Origin: Apus apus
Lineage: Eukaryota > Chordata > Aves > Apodiformes > Apodidae
NCBI RefSeq assembly: GCF_020740795.1
Contig: NC_067291.1
Coordinates: forward strand, 20,924,780 to 20,988,779
Direction of reading: 5' to 3'
Length of the DNA: 64,000 nt
In this document: one piece after another, positions 28,601 to 39,774 of the stretch
Layout: each line of letters begins with the position of its first letter
Numbering within the stretch: the first letter of the stretch is position 1
Position numbers and translations under genes: made by a program
The notes under the pieces: model-generated
What the model was told of the DNA's origin: nothing
The model's database searches: none
The model's input: only the letters and a program-made list of their open reading frames with translations

Positions 28601-31600
28601 GCTGCCAGGAGCAGTTTCTCTCGCATCAGGCTACAAACCACAGCAGCTCACACAGCACAGGCCTGGGCTCCCGCAGGCTGCTTCGAGAACTGGATTCTCT
28701 CCACTGCCCTGAACTCATTTTGTCCCATCCTTCACTTAGCTGGGGTCCCCAAGGATATCTTCCCCATCTTCAGGATCATCTTCAGACTTCATAACTCTTT
28801 CAAAAGAACCGGGCTACCCCCCAGCAGAGGCTGCCCGGCCGCTGAGGCCAGTGGTGGGTCCTGCCGCCCGCTCAGCCTGGCCCAGCAGTCCCAGAAAACC
28901 CTCCCAGATCTGTGGTTCCTGTTGCCCCAGACTGCCCGAGCCAGCCAGAGCCACCAGTAAATACTGCCCGGATCTGAAATAGCTTGTAAACAATACGTAG
29001 CCAGTCTCATCAGCCCAGATCTATTTTCTGATAAGCCAGTACTCGATAGCCAAGCGACAGAAAGCAGTAGCTGTGCACACATTCCCCGCGTGCCCCTGCC
29101 CTGAGTAAGGCAGTTCAGATTTGATGTTCACTCAGGAGACAAGCACGCATGAAACCTCCCCGTGGTGTTGTTATGTTCTGCAGACATGCAAGCACTCACT
29201 TTAAAATAACAAACACGCTGGTCAATTAACTGTCCACGGACGTTATTGAAAGCCATACTTGTCACCACTAATAACACAGGACTGAAATACTCGCAGTAGT
29301 AATTTTTTCCCATCCCACCACAGCACCAAGCTGAAACCAGACTCAGGCTCAGACTTCAGACAGTTACAACTGCAGAGCAGATGGAATGCGTGAGCCTATT
29401 TTGACAGAAATGTAACCCATTTTAAATTAGAAAACACACATGCCTCTGCCTTAAAAAAAATGCTCCTTTTACAGTGATGAAACCCATTCTGAATAGAACC
29501 TGGTTTCAGCTTACTGCTGCTGCCAGCCTGTCTCCCTCCGCCTGAAACGCGAGGAGTCAGGGTGGCTGTGAAAACACTCCGTAGACAGCACAGTGATTAA
29601 CAGCGGGGAAGATGCAGAGTCTCCTCTCACAAGTTTTAAATTTAAATGGAGATTGCTCAAGTGCCACATTTAGAGAACTGGGTCAATGTGACAAGCCACG
29701 CACTGTTTTGTCTGCAGAAGGGAAACGCGGTGCACAGCCAAAAAACCCCCCCACACACACCCTGGAGGACACATAAGATGCTGTCAATAATCTAATAAAT
29801 GTGTCTACTCGGGAAATATTTTACAACTCACTCACTCCTCTTTGCACAACTTCACTCTTTCCCACTGACTTCTCAACTGTTTCACATCTCTTGCTGTGAG
29901 CCCCAGCCCTGTGCCTCGCAGCACATGTTTTTCAGAAGAACCTTCCAAGTCTTCTCTCCAAGTAGTGCCCACGTGACAAAGCCACTCCAAAGAAGGTGCA
30001 ATGACTGTGTCATCTCAAGTTCTCTTCTGACCAGAACCACGTCTGTCTCCTCAAGCTAAAAAAACCACATTTTTTGGGGAAAAAAAATTACACATCACAA
30101 GTGACAGCACTTAAAAAGTACCACTGAACTGAAATCAGTTTGGTGAGAAGCCATGTAGGGAAGACTGCCTGCCAGGTGAACAGGCCTACTTCTTCATAGG
30201 AAAGGACAAGGGGCAGTGGGTGCAAGCTGTAGCATAGGAGGTTCCATGTAAATATCAGAAAAAACTTATTTACTGTGAGAGTGACAGAGCCCTGGGACAG
30301 GCTGCCCAGAGAGGCTGTGGAGTCTCCTTCTCTGGAGACATTCAAACCCACCTGGACACATTCCTGTGTGATGTGCTCTGGATGATCCTGCTCTGGCAGG
30401 GGGGTTGGACTAGATGATCTTTTGAGGTCCCTTCCAACCCCTAGGATTCTGTGATTCATCCCAAAGGTTTCACCTGTCTTCATTTATATCTGCCCACAGA
30501 CAATCCTTGTGACTCCTGAGCTGCACTCATCCTGCAGTCTGTGCTGAAGATCATCCCAAGACAGCCCTGACCACCAGGTTTCGGATTGCTAACCCACATT
30601 CCCCACCCCTGCCCAGCTCAGACCAAGCACTGACAGTTCTCAGCTACAAACCACATCCATTAAATTGTCCTCTCAGGCAGCTGAATCTCAGAGCTCCAAG
30701 GGTAGAAACTAACAAAACGTGCTTGTGTTGCATTCTTTCCGCGTAACGAAAGTTTGGAACCCAGTTCAGAGTCAGTTTTGCAGACCAGGACCACCATCAG
30801 ACACACCAGCAGCACAGACCTGAAGGTCTGCATTGCCCAGCATACCACAGCTGCCTCACCAAGGCCAATAATGCCATTTTCTGTTACAGAGCACCCATTT
30901 TTCTGAAGCTCAGCCTGCCAGGAATTCTTCCCAACTCTAGGTCTCAAGAGATGAGGGAGTATCCCATCCCCACCACCTGGCAAGGATCAAATGCACTACT
31001 CGTTCCTATCAGTTTATATCTGGTGTGCTCTCAGCTTAAGGGCTTTACACAGAGCAGATATGCTGGGTGTCTGCACACACCCTGTATCCATCTGGAATTG
31101 GAATGCCTTCAGGAGGGCTGCAGAGATCTACCTTCACACCAGCCTACTCAGAAAAAGAACTGAACAAGCACAGAACACTTTTCCAAAAGCTCTCCTAGCT
31201 TTCAATCAATGATTTAAACTTCCTGAGCTAGAGGGATTCTACTTACATTCTTAATTCTCCATGAATTGCTCTATTAACTTACCCATTTTTTCCTCAAATC
31301 CAGGTAAGCTTTTAGCATCCCCACCCACATGTTGCATGAACAGTCACCTACTGCTGTTCTCGGAACCCAAAGCCCCTTATCCTACCAGATATTTAGCTGC
31401 TTAACCTAGCTGCAGTTCTCTCCCTGTAGCTATCTTTGGACCATCACATAACATTGCTACATCCACCTCCCAGCACCACTTCAGATAAAGAACATCACAA
31501 GCCTCACTTGCATCCCAAGAAGCTGAGTTCAGCACCAGTTTCTAGATGCTTTAAAATACAGCCTTCCAAACCAAGCCTGCTCCTCAGCCACCACTACAAT

Positions 31601-34600
31601 TAAATAGTTAAATATGAGCAGAGCATTAATGATGGCCACTAGAGGTATCTACACTTGGAGCACATTTGGTACCCAAACTAATTGCCCTCCCTTTTTTGAG
31701 CAAAGCAACAAACAATGCTCTAGTCACTGAGGGCAGAGGGAAGGGCAGCCCTCGCTTGCAGGGAGAGCCACAGGGTGCTATCAGCCAGGGCAGCACTGAC
31801 AGGCTATGAAATATATACATATATTTGTACTCCTCTCACAGCCTGAGAGGCAACTGGCAAAGGTAACGTTTAAACTGTATTATTGTTGTAGGGTATGTAT
31901 TTATCCATTAACATAGCACCATACTTGGGGAATATGAGCCTGAAGCTACTGGGAATCTTCTCCCTCTCAAGCAAAACAAGAGAAGCAGGCAGGGTCCCTG
32001 AAGCCACACACAGGATCACTGCACATCCCAACACCCACCCAGGCATCCCCACCTTGAGCAAAGAAAGTGCTTTATTGCTGACCCTGAGACAGAAAAGAAA
32101 ATACTGGAGTTATGGGGAAACAAATAGGACAGACAAATGAAAATCCCAACTTTGAAGGCCTTTGGAAAGCAATCCATGACCCTTTAATCCCAGCAGCTCT
32201 TCTGCTGAGATTTTTCTCAACCCAAGTATTCTCCAGAGTGAAATTCTATCTGCTAGAAAGGAACTCTCAAGACTTTTCATGCCAGCAAAAAGACCAGAAG
32301 AGATTTCTGCTCCAGGAAAATACAACTCCCATTTGAGAATGCACTGACCTTTTTAAGATCACAATACAGAGGCACAAAAATACTGGTCCTAACACTGCAG
32401 CAAAACTAATTGTGGCAAGGTAGCTTGTTGCTGAAATAGAAGTACTGCTCAGGGAGCTTCCACCTGAATTGCTCATCCAGAGTCTCTAAACACTTTTGCC
32501 TCCATAACTGCAGAACACAGACTACATAAATAACCAGCATATTTAAATAAATCATGGACAGTCACCTAACTCACTTCAGGAGTAACTCAAAGCTGTAACT
32601 TCAGCTGTAACTCAAAGCAGTTCTTAAACCTTCAGCCTGGAAGCTGACATAAACCTGTGAAAGTGAACACAGCTCCTCAGCACTGCTGGGCTAGCCAGAT
32701 AATCCTATCAATGGAGAAATCCACATAGGACACATCCTCCTAATGCCATTAGCAGGTGACATAAGCACATTGAGCAGCGGGAGCAGAGAGCTCTGTGCTG
32801 CCACTGCCACACACAGCAAGGGCTCAGAGGTGTGAATGGCCCCAGCAATTATATGGACAAACACACCAACATCCTACTTCCATGGACTACTAAAACCACA
32901 GCTTCTGAAGCCCGTGAAGACCATCAGATAGAATAATCCTTTCAAAGAAGAGACTGAGCATTATTCCTGCAGGTCCATCTTGATCACAAGAGGTTATTTC
33001 TTCCAGCTGATTGGTGTCTCACAGGTTTCCTGCCAGGGAGGCAGGCACTGCCTGCCCAAGGACAGGCCCCTCAGACGTGCCCTGGTGCCACTGGCACATC
33101 CACCAGCCCACACACTTCATCCTCCTCCTTGTTCCTCCAGAGATCAGAGTACACTGGTGATCAAACCCAACGTCTGAACGGACACACCCTGTGATTTTAT
33201 GTGCTGCAAAATGACAGTTGCTTTTGAAGCACTTTGATTTCTTTACAAACTGCAAGGCTGACCAAATGACAGGGTCGGTGAGATGACTGGAGCTGTTTTT
33301 CCAGACACACACCAGGTGTAGCTCCCCCCCAGGACAGGTGCCCAGCAGCTAACACCCCTCTGTCTTGCTGACTCTGGCTTATCTGCAGCCGCCTAAGAAA
33401 CCCCACAGATACCAAGTTTGGGAAAGAGCTCAAACAGGGAGGGCAGGAAACAGCATTTTATATTTTATAAGCATGTCTTGCTTATCAGGGTGTCTGTATT
33501 CACATAAAGACATTGTTGAGTTTAAAACTGCCCAAGTGAGATGCACTGTCCAGTCTACATAAGGTAAAGCAGACACAGCTGGAACACAGGGCTCATTTCC
33601 TGAGCCCAGCAGGTCCCCACATGCAGCACATTGTGTTACCACCTCATTTGCTGCCATTTCTCCATCTACAGAAAAGTCCATGAGTGCTACAAAGTGGGCA
33701 AGACACAGTCCTAACAGTGCTCAGAAAGAACAGCATCCTAGGGCCACTCTGCTTCTGCATTGCTCTCAAAATGCTCGTGTCAAGAACTCGTATTCACAGC
33801 TGTGCTGCTGCATGGCTTCTTTAAATGTCACTGCACCCTATCATTACTACAGGGAATAGTCTCCTAGCAAGCAGGTTAAAGCCAAGCAAACAGTAACCAC
33901 CTCAGACCTCACCATAAACAGTCCTGATTCGACCCTGCCCTCAAGGCATTTTCCTTCCTACTGCAAGTCAGCACATCCCATCGAGATCAAATTACTGCCT
34001 ATCAAGAAAGCATCCAAACCTACTTGTAGCTATCTACCTGACATGTCAGTCTTCTCAAAAGCATCACGGGCTCTAAGTATGTGTCAGTTCCACCTACAAG
34101 CAGTAACACCTACAGTGTGGCCAGTTTCTTCCACACAGCTGGGGTAGGGGGAAAAAACCACCAGCATCACCTACACAAGATACACTGGAAGCATCCAAGA
34201 ACTTTCTACAACTCCTGAAGGATGCAGAGCCTGCCAATATTAAAAAAAATAATTCAGTTTTTAAACACAGCTTCCTCATGTCTCGTTGCCAACTGCAGTG
34301 CACTTCATTGAGAAACCATCCTTAAATTCTCAGCCCTGAGACAAAGACCAACTTGGACAGGAACAAAAATGATCAGAACTATTTACACACTCTGGAAACA
34401 AACCAGTGGTTTTGCAGCTGCATTTTAAAACAGTCTTTTAGGTACAATTTATGGCAACTGAGGTCAGTCTTACACACACCAAAGAACATCACACTCTGCT
34501 GAGGCAACAGGAACATCACAGCTCCCACCACCACCACATCAGGCAGCCCTGGAAGCCCAGGGGTTGGTGCAGCCCAGCTTTGCCCCCACGAGTGCCCCCA

Positions 34601-37600
34601 AGAAAGTATTTCCCCTTTAAATGGGGAGAAAGTAGCAGGGGGGTCAGAGTCCAGCTGCCTGTGCCTGCCATGAGAAGCAGCTATCAGGGAGGCCAACCAT
34701 TAGCTTGAAACCACAAGCTCCCAAGCAAGGAGTGATTGATTTGTGCACTTCCATTTATTAACAATGAAGCACCAGGGAATGGGAGGGGGTGATGAGGCAG
34801 TGTGGCTCCTACACCCACCGTACAGGGAAGCAGCCTCAAGCATGGACGCATGGAGAAGGGAATACCACTCCATCCTGCTCAGGCACCACTAAGTATCGGT
34901 CTCTCAGATGTTCTAAGCGTTTGCCTGCTGCTAAATATCATTATTTAAATAATGACAAAGTGCTACATACGTTGTATCTCAGCAAAAGGTCAGATGAACT
35001 CAGAACAGATAACCAAGCAGCCTTATCTGCACAACTATGTCTGCAAACCCGCCGAGGTTACTTAACTTGCACACAGGCCCTCACTGTGCCTCCAATTTTT
35101 AAATACTTTAAATTGCTACATTCCAAAGGGATAAAGCATTGATAAATGCTACTTTTTAAGGAGCCTGAAAATTACAATGCACCTGTAGACAGGCTGCACC
35201 ACAAAGCTTTTGCTGAACCACAAATTGCTGATCTTCACCACTCTCCAGTTTCTCCAACATCAACCACAAGCATCACACAAAGAAGCACCTAATTCTATTT
35301 AACTAAATGCAAATGAATCACAAAGGGTTTGGCTTTTTGTGTTTGTTGGGTTTTTTGGGGTTTGTTTTTGTTGTTTTTTTTTTAAGGAACACACGCACAT
35401 TAGCATGAGCCTTAATTAAGCTTCCTGGAACCTACTCTGGCTCTAAAGAATAACCACAGTCAGCCCAGGACTCGATATTTGAATATGACAGTGTTGTTGA
35501 TCCTTGGCCTTGCTGCCTGAAGATGGCATCGAGAAGTCACCTGTGGTGCCCCCAGCAGGCACAGGGGAGGCAGGGGACAGCGAAGAGTAACTTTGCTCCT
35601 GCCAACAGCAGCAATGCTGGAAAAATTCTGCTGATGGATCACAGCATTGTGATGGAGTGGCTGACAAACTGTTTTGTCTCTGCACAGAGCAGCGTCGCGA
35701 CAAACTGCCCTGGAAATCCTGGTGGCTCCTGGGCCACCCTGTGCCACCAGCAGCAGAAGTTTGCTTGGGTAAGAAGTTTAACACAGAAGTGACCTTAAAT
35801 CTTCAGCTAAAAGCAGGTTACCAGACACCCATTTTTCACTTAAGTCCTTCAGTTTCTCATGTGTATTCCCCAGCACCCTGGTGCTACAAATCGTGTTTAA
35901 CAAAGTCCTGCAGTGCAGACAGAGATAGTGTTGCTGATTAATGAGCAAGTTCAGACAGACCCTGCTCTCCCACTGCCTTAATAAAAAGTGGGATCAGATG
36001 AAGAGGTGGTATCTCCCCTCCCTGCTGCTGACAGGGCAGTAGAAGTTGTTTAATTGTGCACTGGGTCAACTCACAAAGTTCTACTGCTTACATGGAGAAA
36101 AAGTCCCCATTTAACAGAACTGGGCAGTCTCCACAGGAAAAAAAAGGGTTAACACACCCTTCAACAAGTTCAGCTGCCACCCACCCTGTGCAGATATTAA
36201 TTTAATAATGACAGATCATCATACCAAGGCAAGTGCTCAGATGTCTACCTTTGTTTCTTGCACAATGGTTTCCGCTAATTATACATGATGTTCAGTTTCC
36301 CTTAATTAAAATACAAATCCAACATCACTATTCCCAGAGGGGAAAGGATGTGGTTTTACATCTGCTCATTCTCACTGCTTGCAGGGGCTCCAGGTAGTGC
36401 TGCTGAGTTCTGAGGTGTGGGGGTATCTCACACCAGCCCTGTCTTGGATGTCCTACCTCAGGATGCAGAACAGCTCCAGAGACATAGACCGTGCTGCTCA
36501 GTGACAGCCTCAGCTGTGCTCCACACACTGCCAGCAACCCCATGTTGCACACTAAGCAGTCCAGAAGCCCCCTTCCCTAAATTCCAGACTACTGCAAAGA
36601 GCAGAAAGGGTAAAACTCCCACATCAGTGAGATAACGCACCTCAAATTTAACAGATCATCCCCAAAGCTCTGTCCCAAGCATGAAAGAATTAAGCGGGCA
36701 ACCTTCTCCCCACCCCTAGGGGCCAACAGTTAGCATCTCCCCAGGGAAAGCCCACCAGCAAAGGCCTGAAGTAAAAAAATTATGTAGAATAAACCAATCT
36801 TTCCTCCAGCACCTTCTCAAGAAAAGCCAAGCAGTGAGCACCTCGTGCACAGAGCTACAGACAGAACTTCTGACTTCCAAAACACAAACCAGATCACAAA
36901 CACACACTGAGAGTATCAGCCCGTGTTCTGGAGTCTCAGCAACACAGTGCATGCTGCTGTGGTCACCCCAGCAGGGCTGACTACATTAATTAAAATCTAT
37001 CTTGTAAATGTTAGTGAAGGAGGCACCATCTCTGATCCAGAGTGAGTCAGAGCCCTGCAGGCTCCCTGCTCCACAGAAGCTGGTGTTACAGCTCCAAGCC
37101 TGCCCCGCTGCAAACGACAGGCATCTGTCTCACTGCTCAGTGCTGCAGCTCCTGACAGGCTGCTCAGATGATTTTTCCAAGCACCATCAGCCAGTTGAGT
37201 TGGCAAAACCAGCTAATTCCTTTTTCAGACACAACTGTGGATAACTGTGGAACTGGCAGTAAGGATCATTTTTACTTTCTGCTGCATTCCCACAGCTTCC
37301 CTCCACTGGGGGACAGGGAATAAAGCTATTTCCAGGAGATCACCATCAGAAGACAGAGGGCATGGAACTACTACCTCAATCTGGAGGAAAACTTTCAGAA
37401 GCATCATGGAAAGATTAAGTTTCTCTCCACCTGCCAGGAAATAGCACAGGGTGGGGACAGGAGAGAGGGATGAGGTTTCTCAAACAGACAAGCCTTTGAC
37501 ACTCCTTTCAAGCAGGACCTATAAAGCTCAGGTGGGCAGGATTCCCACCCACCTTCCCTCCTTCCCCAGCAGCTGGACACTCCTGGCTCTCCCCAGACAT

Positions 37601-39637
37601 CCTCTCTTTGGCCTCACTATTAACACCCACCCAGATTTTTTTCTTCCCCCCATATAGAAGGCTCTAAGCTGGAGTTTGATTTGCTGATGGGAGTGATCAT
37701 GTAACCAAATAAATCAGGGTAAACACACACACCATTTCTTCAAACCCCAGTTTTTAAAGGATCTCACCAACAGTCATCTCCCTTTGTATATTTTAGAATA
37801 ACTTCAGCTCTTGGCAGTATTAAGACTGGACACAAGATGCAAATTTCTCACCATGAGGACAGTCAAACATTGGAATAGTCTCCCAAGGGAAGTAGATTCC
37901 CCCACGTTGGACAGGTTTAAGTCTCAGCTTGACAGGGTGCTGAGCCACCTCACATAAACTAGAGTAGTACCTAGAAAGGTTGGACCAGATGATCCCCGAG
38001 GTCCCTTCCAACCTGCCATTCTGTGATTCTATGAAGACTGCTCAAAGCTACTTTGAAACCAAGGCTTGCTGAGCCCTCACCCACAGAAGTGAAAGATGTC
38101 CATTCAAAAGAAGCAGGGATGCTGAAGTGCTTGTTGACATTTAATTATTGTATGCTCACTCTGAAAAAACAAACAGTTCCAGAGTATAGGAGGACTAATG
38201 AATAACATAAACCGGTGCCAGCCTACACATTACAAATTATCATAGCAGCCTTCTGAATCACCCCTGAGCAGAGGGAATTGCTCAGCGGGGTGATGTGCTT
38301 CCACACTGAGCTGTCATTTTGTCAGATGAGCTGTCGGGTCAGCACTTCACAAGCCTGAATATCTACATATCTTTCAAATGAGCCATTATTTTCAAGTAAG
38401 AGCTGCAGATCTGAGACAAACGTGCAGGAGGTATCTTAAAAGAAGCCTGATAAAAGCCTGTGCCTCCCATGAGCCTGCCCTTTCCCGCTGCTCCAGGTAG
38501 CCAGAGGCAAGCTGAGCAGATCCGTGCAGGAGGGAGCTCAGGGGGCACCTGCCACAGCAGCTGCAGGGAGCGCTCACCGAGCGAGCACAGGGAGAGGTGA
38601 CCTGCCACACAAGTCACTCCCCAACACGGGTTCCTTCAGTCACAACGACCTCCCTCACCACAAGCCGTCTGCAGAGACGAACGAACTCAGAGCAGAAAGC
38701 AGCAAACCCGCGTCAAGGCAGTTACCGGCAGCCTAACTCTGGGAGCCGCAGACCGCGGCACCAGCACAAAGGTGCCTCACTTCCCGCGGCTGCAGCCCCT
38801 CCAGGCGCAGCATTCCCAGACGGGATGATCAGGAACCACAGCCGCACCCGGTCACCAGCCCCTCCGAAAGCTTTTCGCCCACCCCCCGCTCAGCGTTGCC
38901 GTGCCTCAGTTTCCCCGCCGCGCAGGGGCGGGCCGGGCAGGTGTCGGGCGGGGAAACGGAGGCTGCCCGGGCTCCCGGCAGGAACACCGCGGTGTTCCCT
39001 GCCCCGCAGGCAGGGGAACGTGCCTTCGCGTGCTCGCTCCCCGAGCCGCAGGTCACCCGCGGCAGCCGGAACAAGCGCCGGGCTTGCTCTGCCCCCCGCG
39101 CCCACAGACCCTCCCTGCTGACCCCCTGCCCACGCGCAGACCCCCCCCCAGGCTCTCCGCCTGCCCCCCAAGCGCTGGCACCCCCAGACCCGCAGGGCGC
39201 AGCCGCCCAGCTCCCCCGGGCCGCCCCGCAGCGCCCGCCCCCCAGGACCCCAGCTCTGCCGCCCCCAGAAATCCGCAGCCACCGCGGAGCCGGGACCCCC
39301 GCGCTCCGCCCCGGCTCCGGGGCACCGCGCAGCCCCGCAGCCCCCCCGCGCCATCCCCGCCCGGAGCCCCCGGGCCCCCCCTCCCAGCACAGCCCCCGGC
39401 CCAGCCCACCTCCCCGCGGGGCTGCACGCCCCCCGCACGGCTCAGCCACCCCGCTCCGCACCCAGGTCACCCCCGGGGGGGGCTCAGCTCCCCCCGGCCC
39501 CGCAGCCGGGGAACGTGGCTGGAGGCTGAGCCCCCCCCCCTCCCGCGCCAGCCCCCGGCGCAGCCCCCGCCAGCCCCTACCGCGCTGCCGCCGATGATGG
39601 CTTCGTGCTTCTTCAGGCGGGACTTGAGGCTCTTCAT
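7532..39637 (-). CDS. UACA: UACA (nucling): ankyrin-repeat and coiled-coil protein, whole coding span, 19 exons
   Basis: I recognise this as vertebrate UACA. Nineteen coding exons were placed by hand; every junction has GT-AG ends and compatible phase, totalling 4,197 nt including the stop (about 1,398 residues; human UACA is about 1,416). Order in the protein: leader [12 protein letters not shown] (residues 1-22), ankyrin repeats (about 23-250, with motifs such as [13 protein letters not shown] and GRTALHDA), linker (about 255-330), long coiled coil (about 295-1355), and the conserved C-terminus MRQGLVC. In mammals UACA is a cytoplasmic/cytoskeletal scaffold linked to apoptosome (APAF1) regulation and NF-kB control, and is an autoantigen in uveitis; that role is from family knowledge. 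Start chosen at 39637 because it sits in a CpG island and matches the known UACA N-terminus. Splice sites were not tested against RNA. Confidence 0.95.
7765..8078 (+). mobile_element. CR1 retrotransposon 3' fragment
   Basis: A 5'-truncated CR1 tail lies in the last UACA intron, opposite to UACA transcription. It has the usual CAGGTTGCCCAGGGAAGCTG and GGATGGGGCTTGGAGCAGCC segments and ends in the eroded CCATGATCTATGA terminus. About 310 bp. Confidence 0.92.
8567..8632 (-). CDS. UACA: UACA coding exon 18
   Basis: 66 nt with acceptor TTTCTACAG and donor GTAGGA. It encodes [20 protein letters not shown], then VQ, in phase 0. Confidence 0.95.
9588..9740 (-). CDS. UACA: UACA coding exon 17 (coiled coil)
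   Basis: 153 nt (51 codons) with acceptor TTTGAAG and donor GTAAGT. It encodes [20 protein letters not shown], then [17 protein letters not shown], nearly identical to human UACA. Confidence 0.96.
9887..10070 (+). mobile_element. CR1 retrotransposon 3' fragment
   Basis: Short CR1 tail in the UACA intron between exons 16 and 17, about 150 bp upstream of the exon 17 acceptor and antisense to UACA. It ends with TTCTATGATCCTATGA. Very similar to the copy at 7.8-8.1 kb. Confidence 0.93.
10506..13196 (-). CDS. UACA: UACA coding exon 16 (giant coiled-coil exon, 897 codons)
   Basis: 2,691 nt, an exact multiple of three. It runs from acceptor ATTTATCTTCAG (then TCC AGG TCT ATG) to donor AACAAG|GTAGGA. 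It encodes [15 protein letters not shown] through [14 protein letters not shown], almost all heptad-patterned coiled coil rich in Glu, Lys and Leu. A degenerate motif of the form VP-x4-HE-x2-K-x2-L recurs about 11 times (see findings). The open frame continues 5' of the chosen acceptor to an ATG at 13319; human UACA has about 11 extra residues at this junction, so the acceptor may lie slightly upstream or may have shifted in this lineage. Confidence 0.95.
13861..13915. repeat. Low-complexity T-rich, poly-C and (CA)n tract
   Basis: Runs of T, then about 14 consecutive C, then ACACACACA, in the intron between UACA exons 15 and 16. The C run reads as poly-G on the transcribed strand. Confidence 0.85.
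14594..14646 (-). CDS. UACA: UACA coding exon 15
   Basis: 53 nt with acceptor AATCCAG and donor GTAATA. It encodes (R)[17 protein letters not shown]; the first half matches human RKEDMLLKQGQ. Ends in phase 0. Confidence 0.92.
15386..15705 (-). mobile_element. CR1 retrotransposon 3' fragment, inverted relative to the 9.9-kb copy
   Basis: CR1 tail in the intron between UACA exons 14 and 15, in the sense orientation of UACA. The plus strand shows CCCTGCATGGGCAGGGAGAC and GGCTGCTCCAAGCC, complementary to the copies at 7.8 and 9.9 kb. Confidence 0.92.
15837..15873 (-). CDS. UACA: UACA coding exon 14 (37-nt exon)
   Basis: Acceptor CTTTTAG, donor GTAAGT. It encodes [12 protein letters not shown] (human SDHLGSGSHFSN), a Gly/Ser break in the coiled coil. 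Ends in phase 1. Confidence 0.92.
16074..16172 (-). CDS. UACA: UACA coding exon 13 (coiled coil)
   Basis: 99 nt with acceptor CTTTCAG and donor GTATGT. It encodes [20 protein letters not shown], then [13 protein letters not shown]. Matches UACA. Confidence 0.95.
16667..16699 (-). CDS. UACA: UACA coding exon 12 (33-nt microexon)
   Basis: Acceptor TTTTGCAG, donor GTATGA. It encodes [11 protein letters not shown] (human EVMVADDLESE). Eleven codons, phase 0 on both sides. Confidence 0.92.
17737..17844 (-). CDS. UACA: UACA coding exon 11 (coiled coil begins)
   Basis: 108 nt (36 codons) with acceptor TTTTTTAG and donor GTAAAC. It encodes [13 protein letters not shown], then [14 protein letters not shown], closely matching the UACA heptads. 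Confidence 0.95.
18969..19052 (-). CDS. UACA: UACA coding exon 10 (GC-rich diverged linker exon)
   Basis: Predicted 84-nt, phase-0 exon between acceptor CAACAACAG and donor GTGAGG. It reads [16 protein letters not shown], then ends QGDQAAQ. It sits where human UACA has a 22-residue exon ending HQNIQ, but identity is low, so homology rests mainly on position, phase, an open frame and both splice sites. Its codons are almost all G/C-ending, unlike the neighbouring exons. Confidence 0.6.
20328..20365 (-). CDS. UACA: UACA coding exon 9 (38-nt linker exon)
   Basis: Short exon with acceptor TTTTTTTAG and donor GTAAGG. It encodes (A)[12 protein letters not shown], which aligns with human GRELWKKGPSLQQR. 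Phase fits on both sides. Confidence 0.85.
20806..20987 (-). CDS. UACA: UACA coding exon 8 (last ankyrin repeats)
   Basis: 182 nt with acceptor CCTCCTCAG and donor GTAGGA. It encodes [20 protein letters not shown], then [20 protein letters not shown], then [18 protein letters not shown]. It closes the ankyrin domain and ends in phase 1. Confidence 0.95.
21926..22032 (-). CDS. UACA: UACA coding exon 7 (ankyrin repeat)
   Basis: 107 nt with acceptor CTCCTCAG and donor GTAAGG. It encodes [12 protein letters not shown], then [17 protein letters not shown], a full ankyrin repeat. Ends with two bases of the next Arg codon. Confidence 0.95.
22136..22206 (-). CDS. UACA: UACA coding exon 6 (ankyrin repeat)
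   Basis: 71 nt with acceptor TTGAAAG and donor GTAAGT. It encodes [20 protein letters not shown], then KDG, in phase 0 to exon 7. The Gly before the junction replaces the Val of human UACA. Confidence 0.93.
22712..22769 (-). CDS. UACA: UACA coding exon 5 (ankyrin repeat)
   Basis: 58 nt with acceptor TTTTAACAG and donor GTAAAA. It encodes [19 protein letters not shown] and ends in phase 1, continuing into exon 6. Confidence 0.94.
23649..23713 (-). CDS. UACA: UACA coding exon 4 (ankyrin repeat)
   Basis: 65 nt with acceptor TTTGTAG and donor GTATTG. It encodes [20 protein letters not shown], which matches the UACA ankyrin repeat exactly. Ends in phase 0. Confidence 0.95.
24816..24904 (-). CDS. 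UACA: UACA coding exon 3 (ankyrin repeat)
   Basis: Acceptor TTTTTAG, donor GTAGGC. It encodes [14 protein letters not shown] and ILIHGADIT, a typical ankyrin helix-turn-helix followed by the GAD/DIT loop. 89 nt, ending in phase 1. Confidence 0.95.
25327..25460 (-). CDS. UACA: UACA coding exon 2 (start of ankyrin region)
   Basis: Acceptor CTTCCACAG precedes CTG AAC ACA GAC TGG; donor is GTAAGT. It reads [20 protein letters not shown], then KLDVEGRS, near-identical to UACA. It starts in phase 0 and ends with two bases of an Ala codon that exon 3 completes. Confidence 0.95.
26881..26931. repeat. 27-bp tandem duplication
   Basis: TAAAAACAGATCTGAACCAG plus CTCCAGG is followed directly by TAAAAACAGATCTGAAGCAG plus CTCC. 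Two copies with one mismatch, in UACA intron 1. Confidence 0.8.
30197..30457 (+). mobile_element. CR1 retrotransposon 3' fragment (second subfamily type)
   Basis: Located in UACA intron 1. It carries GACAGGCTGCCCAGAGAGGC, GGGGTTGGACTAGATGATC and the GATTCTGTGATTC terminus. It diverges from the 7.8/9.9-kb copies and so probably belongs to another CR1 subfamily. Confidence 0.9.
35325..35388. repeat. T/G-rich low-complexity tract
   Basis: Repeated TTTGTT, TTTTTTGGGG and a T run just before AAGGAACACACG. Simple sequence in UACA intron 1 with no clear element body. Confidence 0.7.
37815..38034 (+). mobile_element. CR1 retrotransposon 3' fragment (older, diverged)
   Basis: It contains AGACTGGACACAAGATGCAA, TTGGACCAGATGATCCCCGA, GGTCCCTTCCAACCTG and ends TTCTGTGATTCTATGA. 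It lies in UACA intron 1 about 1.5 kb from exon 1. More diverged from the other copies. Confidence 0.88.
39581..39637 (-). CDS. UACA: UACA coding exon 1 (start codon)
   Basis: The ATG is at 39637-39635. It encodes 19 residues, [19 protein letters not shown], and ends at a GTAGGG donor in phase 0. The first eight residues match the mammalian UACA long isoform; the rest diverges from the mammalian Ala/Gly-rich version. It lies inside the CpG island. Confidence 0.88.
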
Positions 39638-39774
39638 GGCGCGCCCGGGCGGGCGGGCGCGGGACCGGCCCCGCCGCGCGCCCCCGCCTCGCGCCCCGCC
39701 GCCACGGCCGGGCCCGGCGCCCCCGCCCGCCGCCGCACCTCTAGCCCGCCGCCCCGCCCACCCGCCGGCCGCGG

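Larger units (their letters stand above)
25461..39580 (-). other. UACA: UACA intron 1 (about 14.1 kb)
   Basis: Bounded by the GTAGGG donor of exon 1 and the CTTCCACAG acceptor of exon 2. It holds two CR1 tails, a small tandem duplication and a T-rich tract. No other exon, RNA gene or conserved open frame was recognised. The first 0.9 kb of the intron, next to exon 1, is within the CpG island. Confidence 0.8.
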
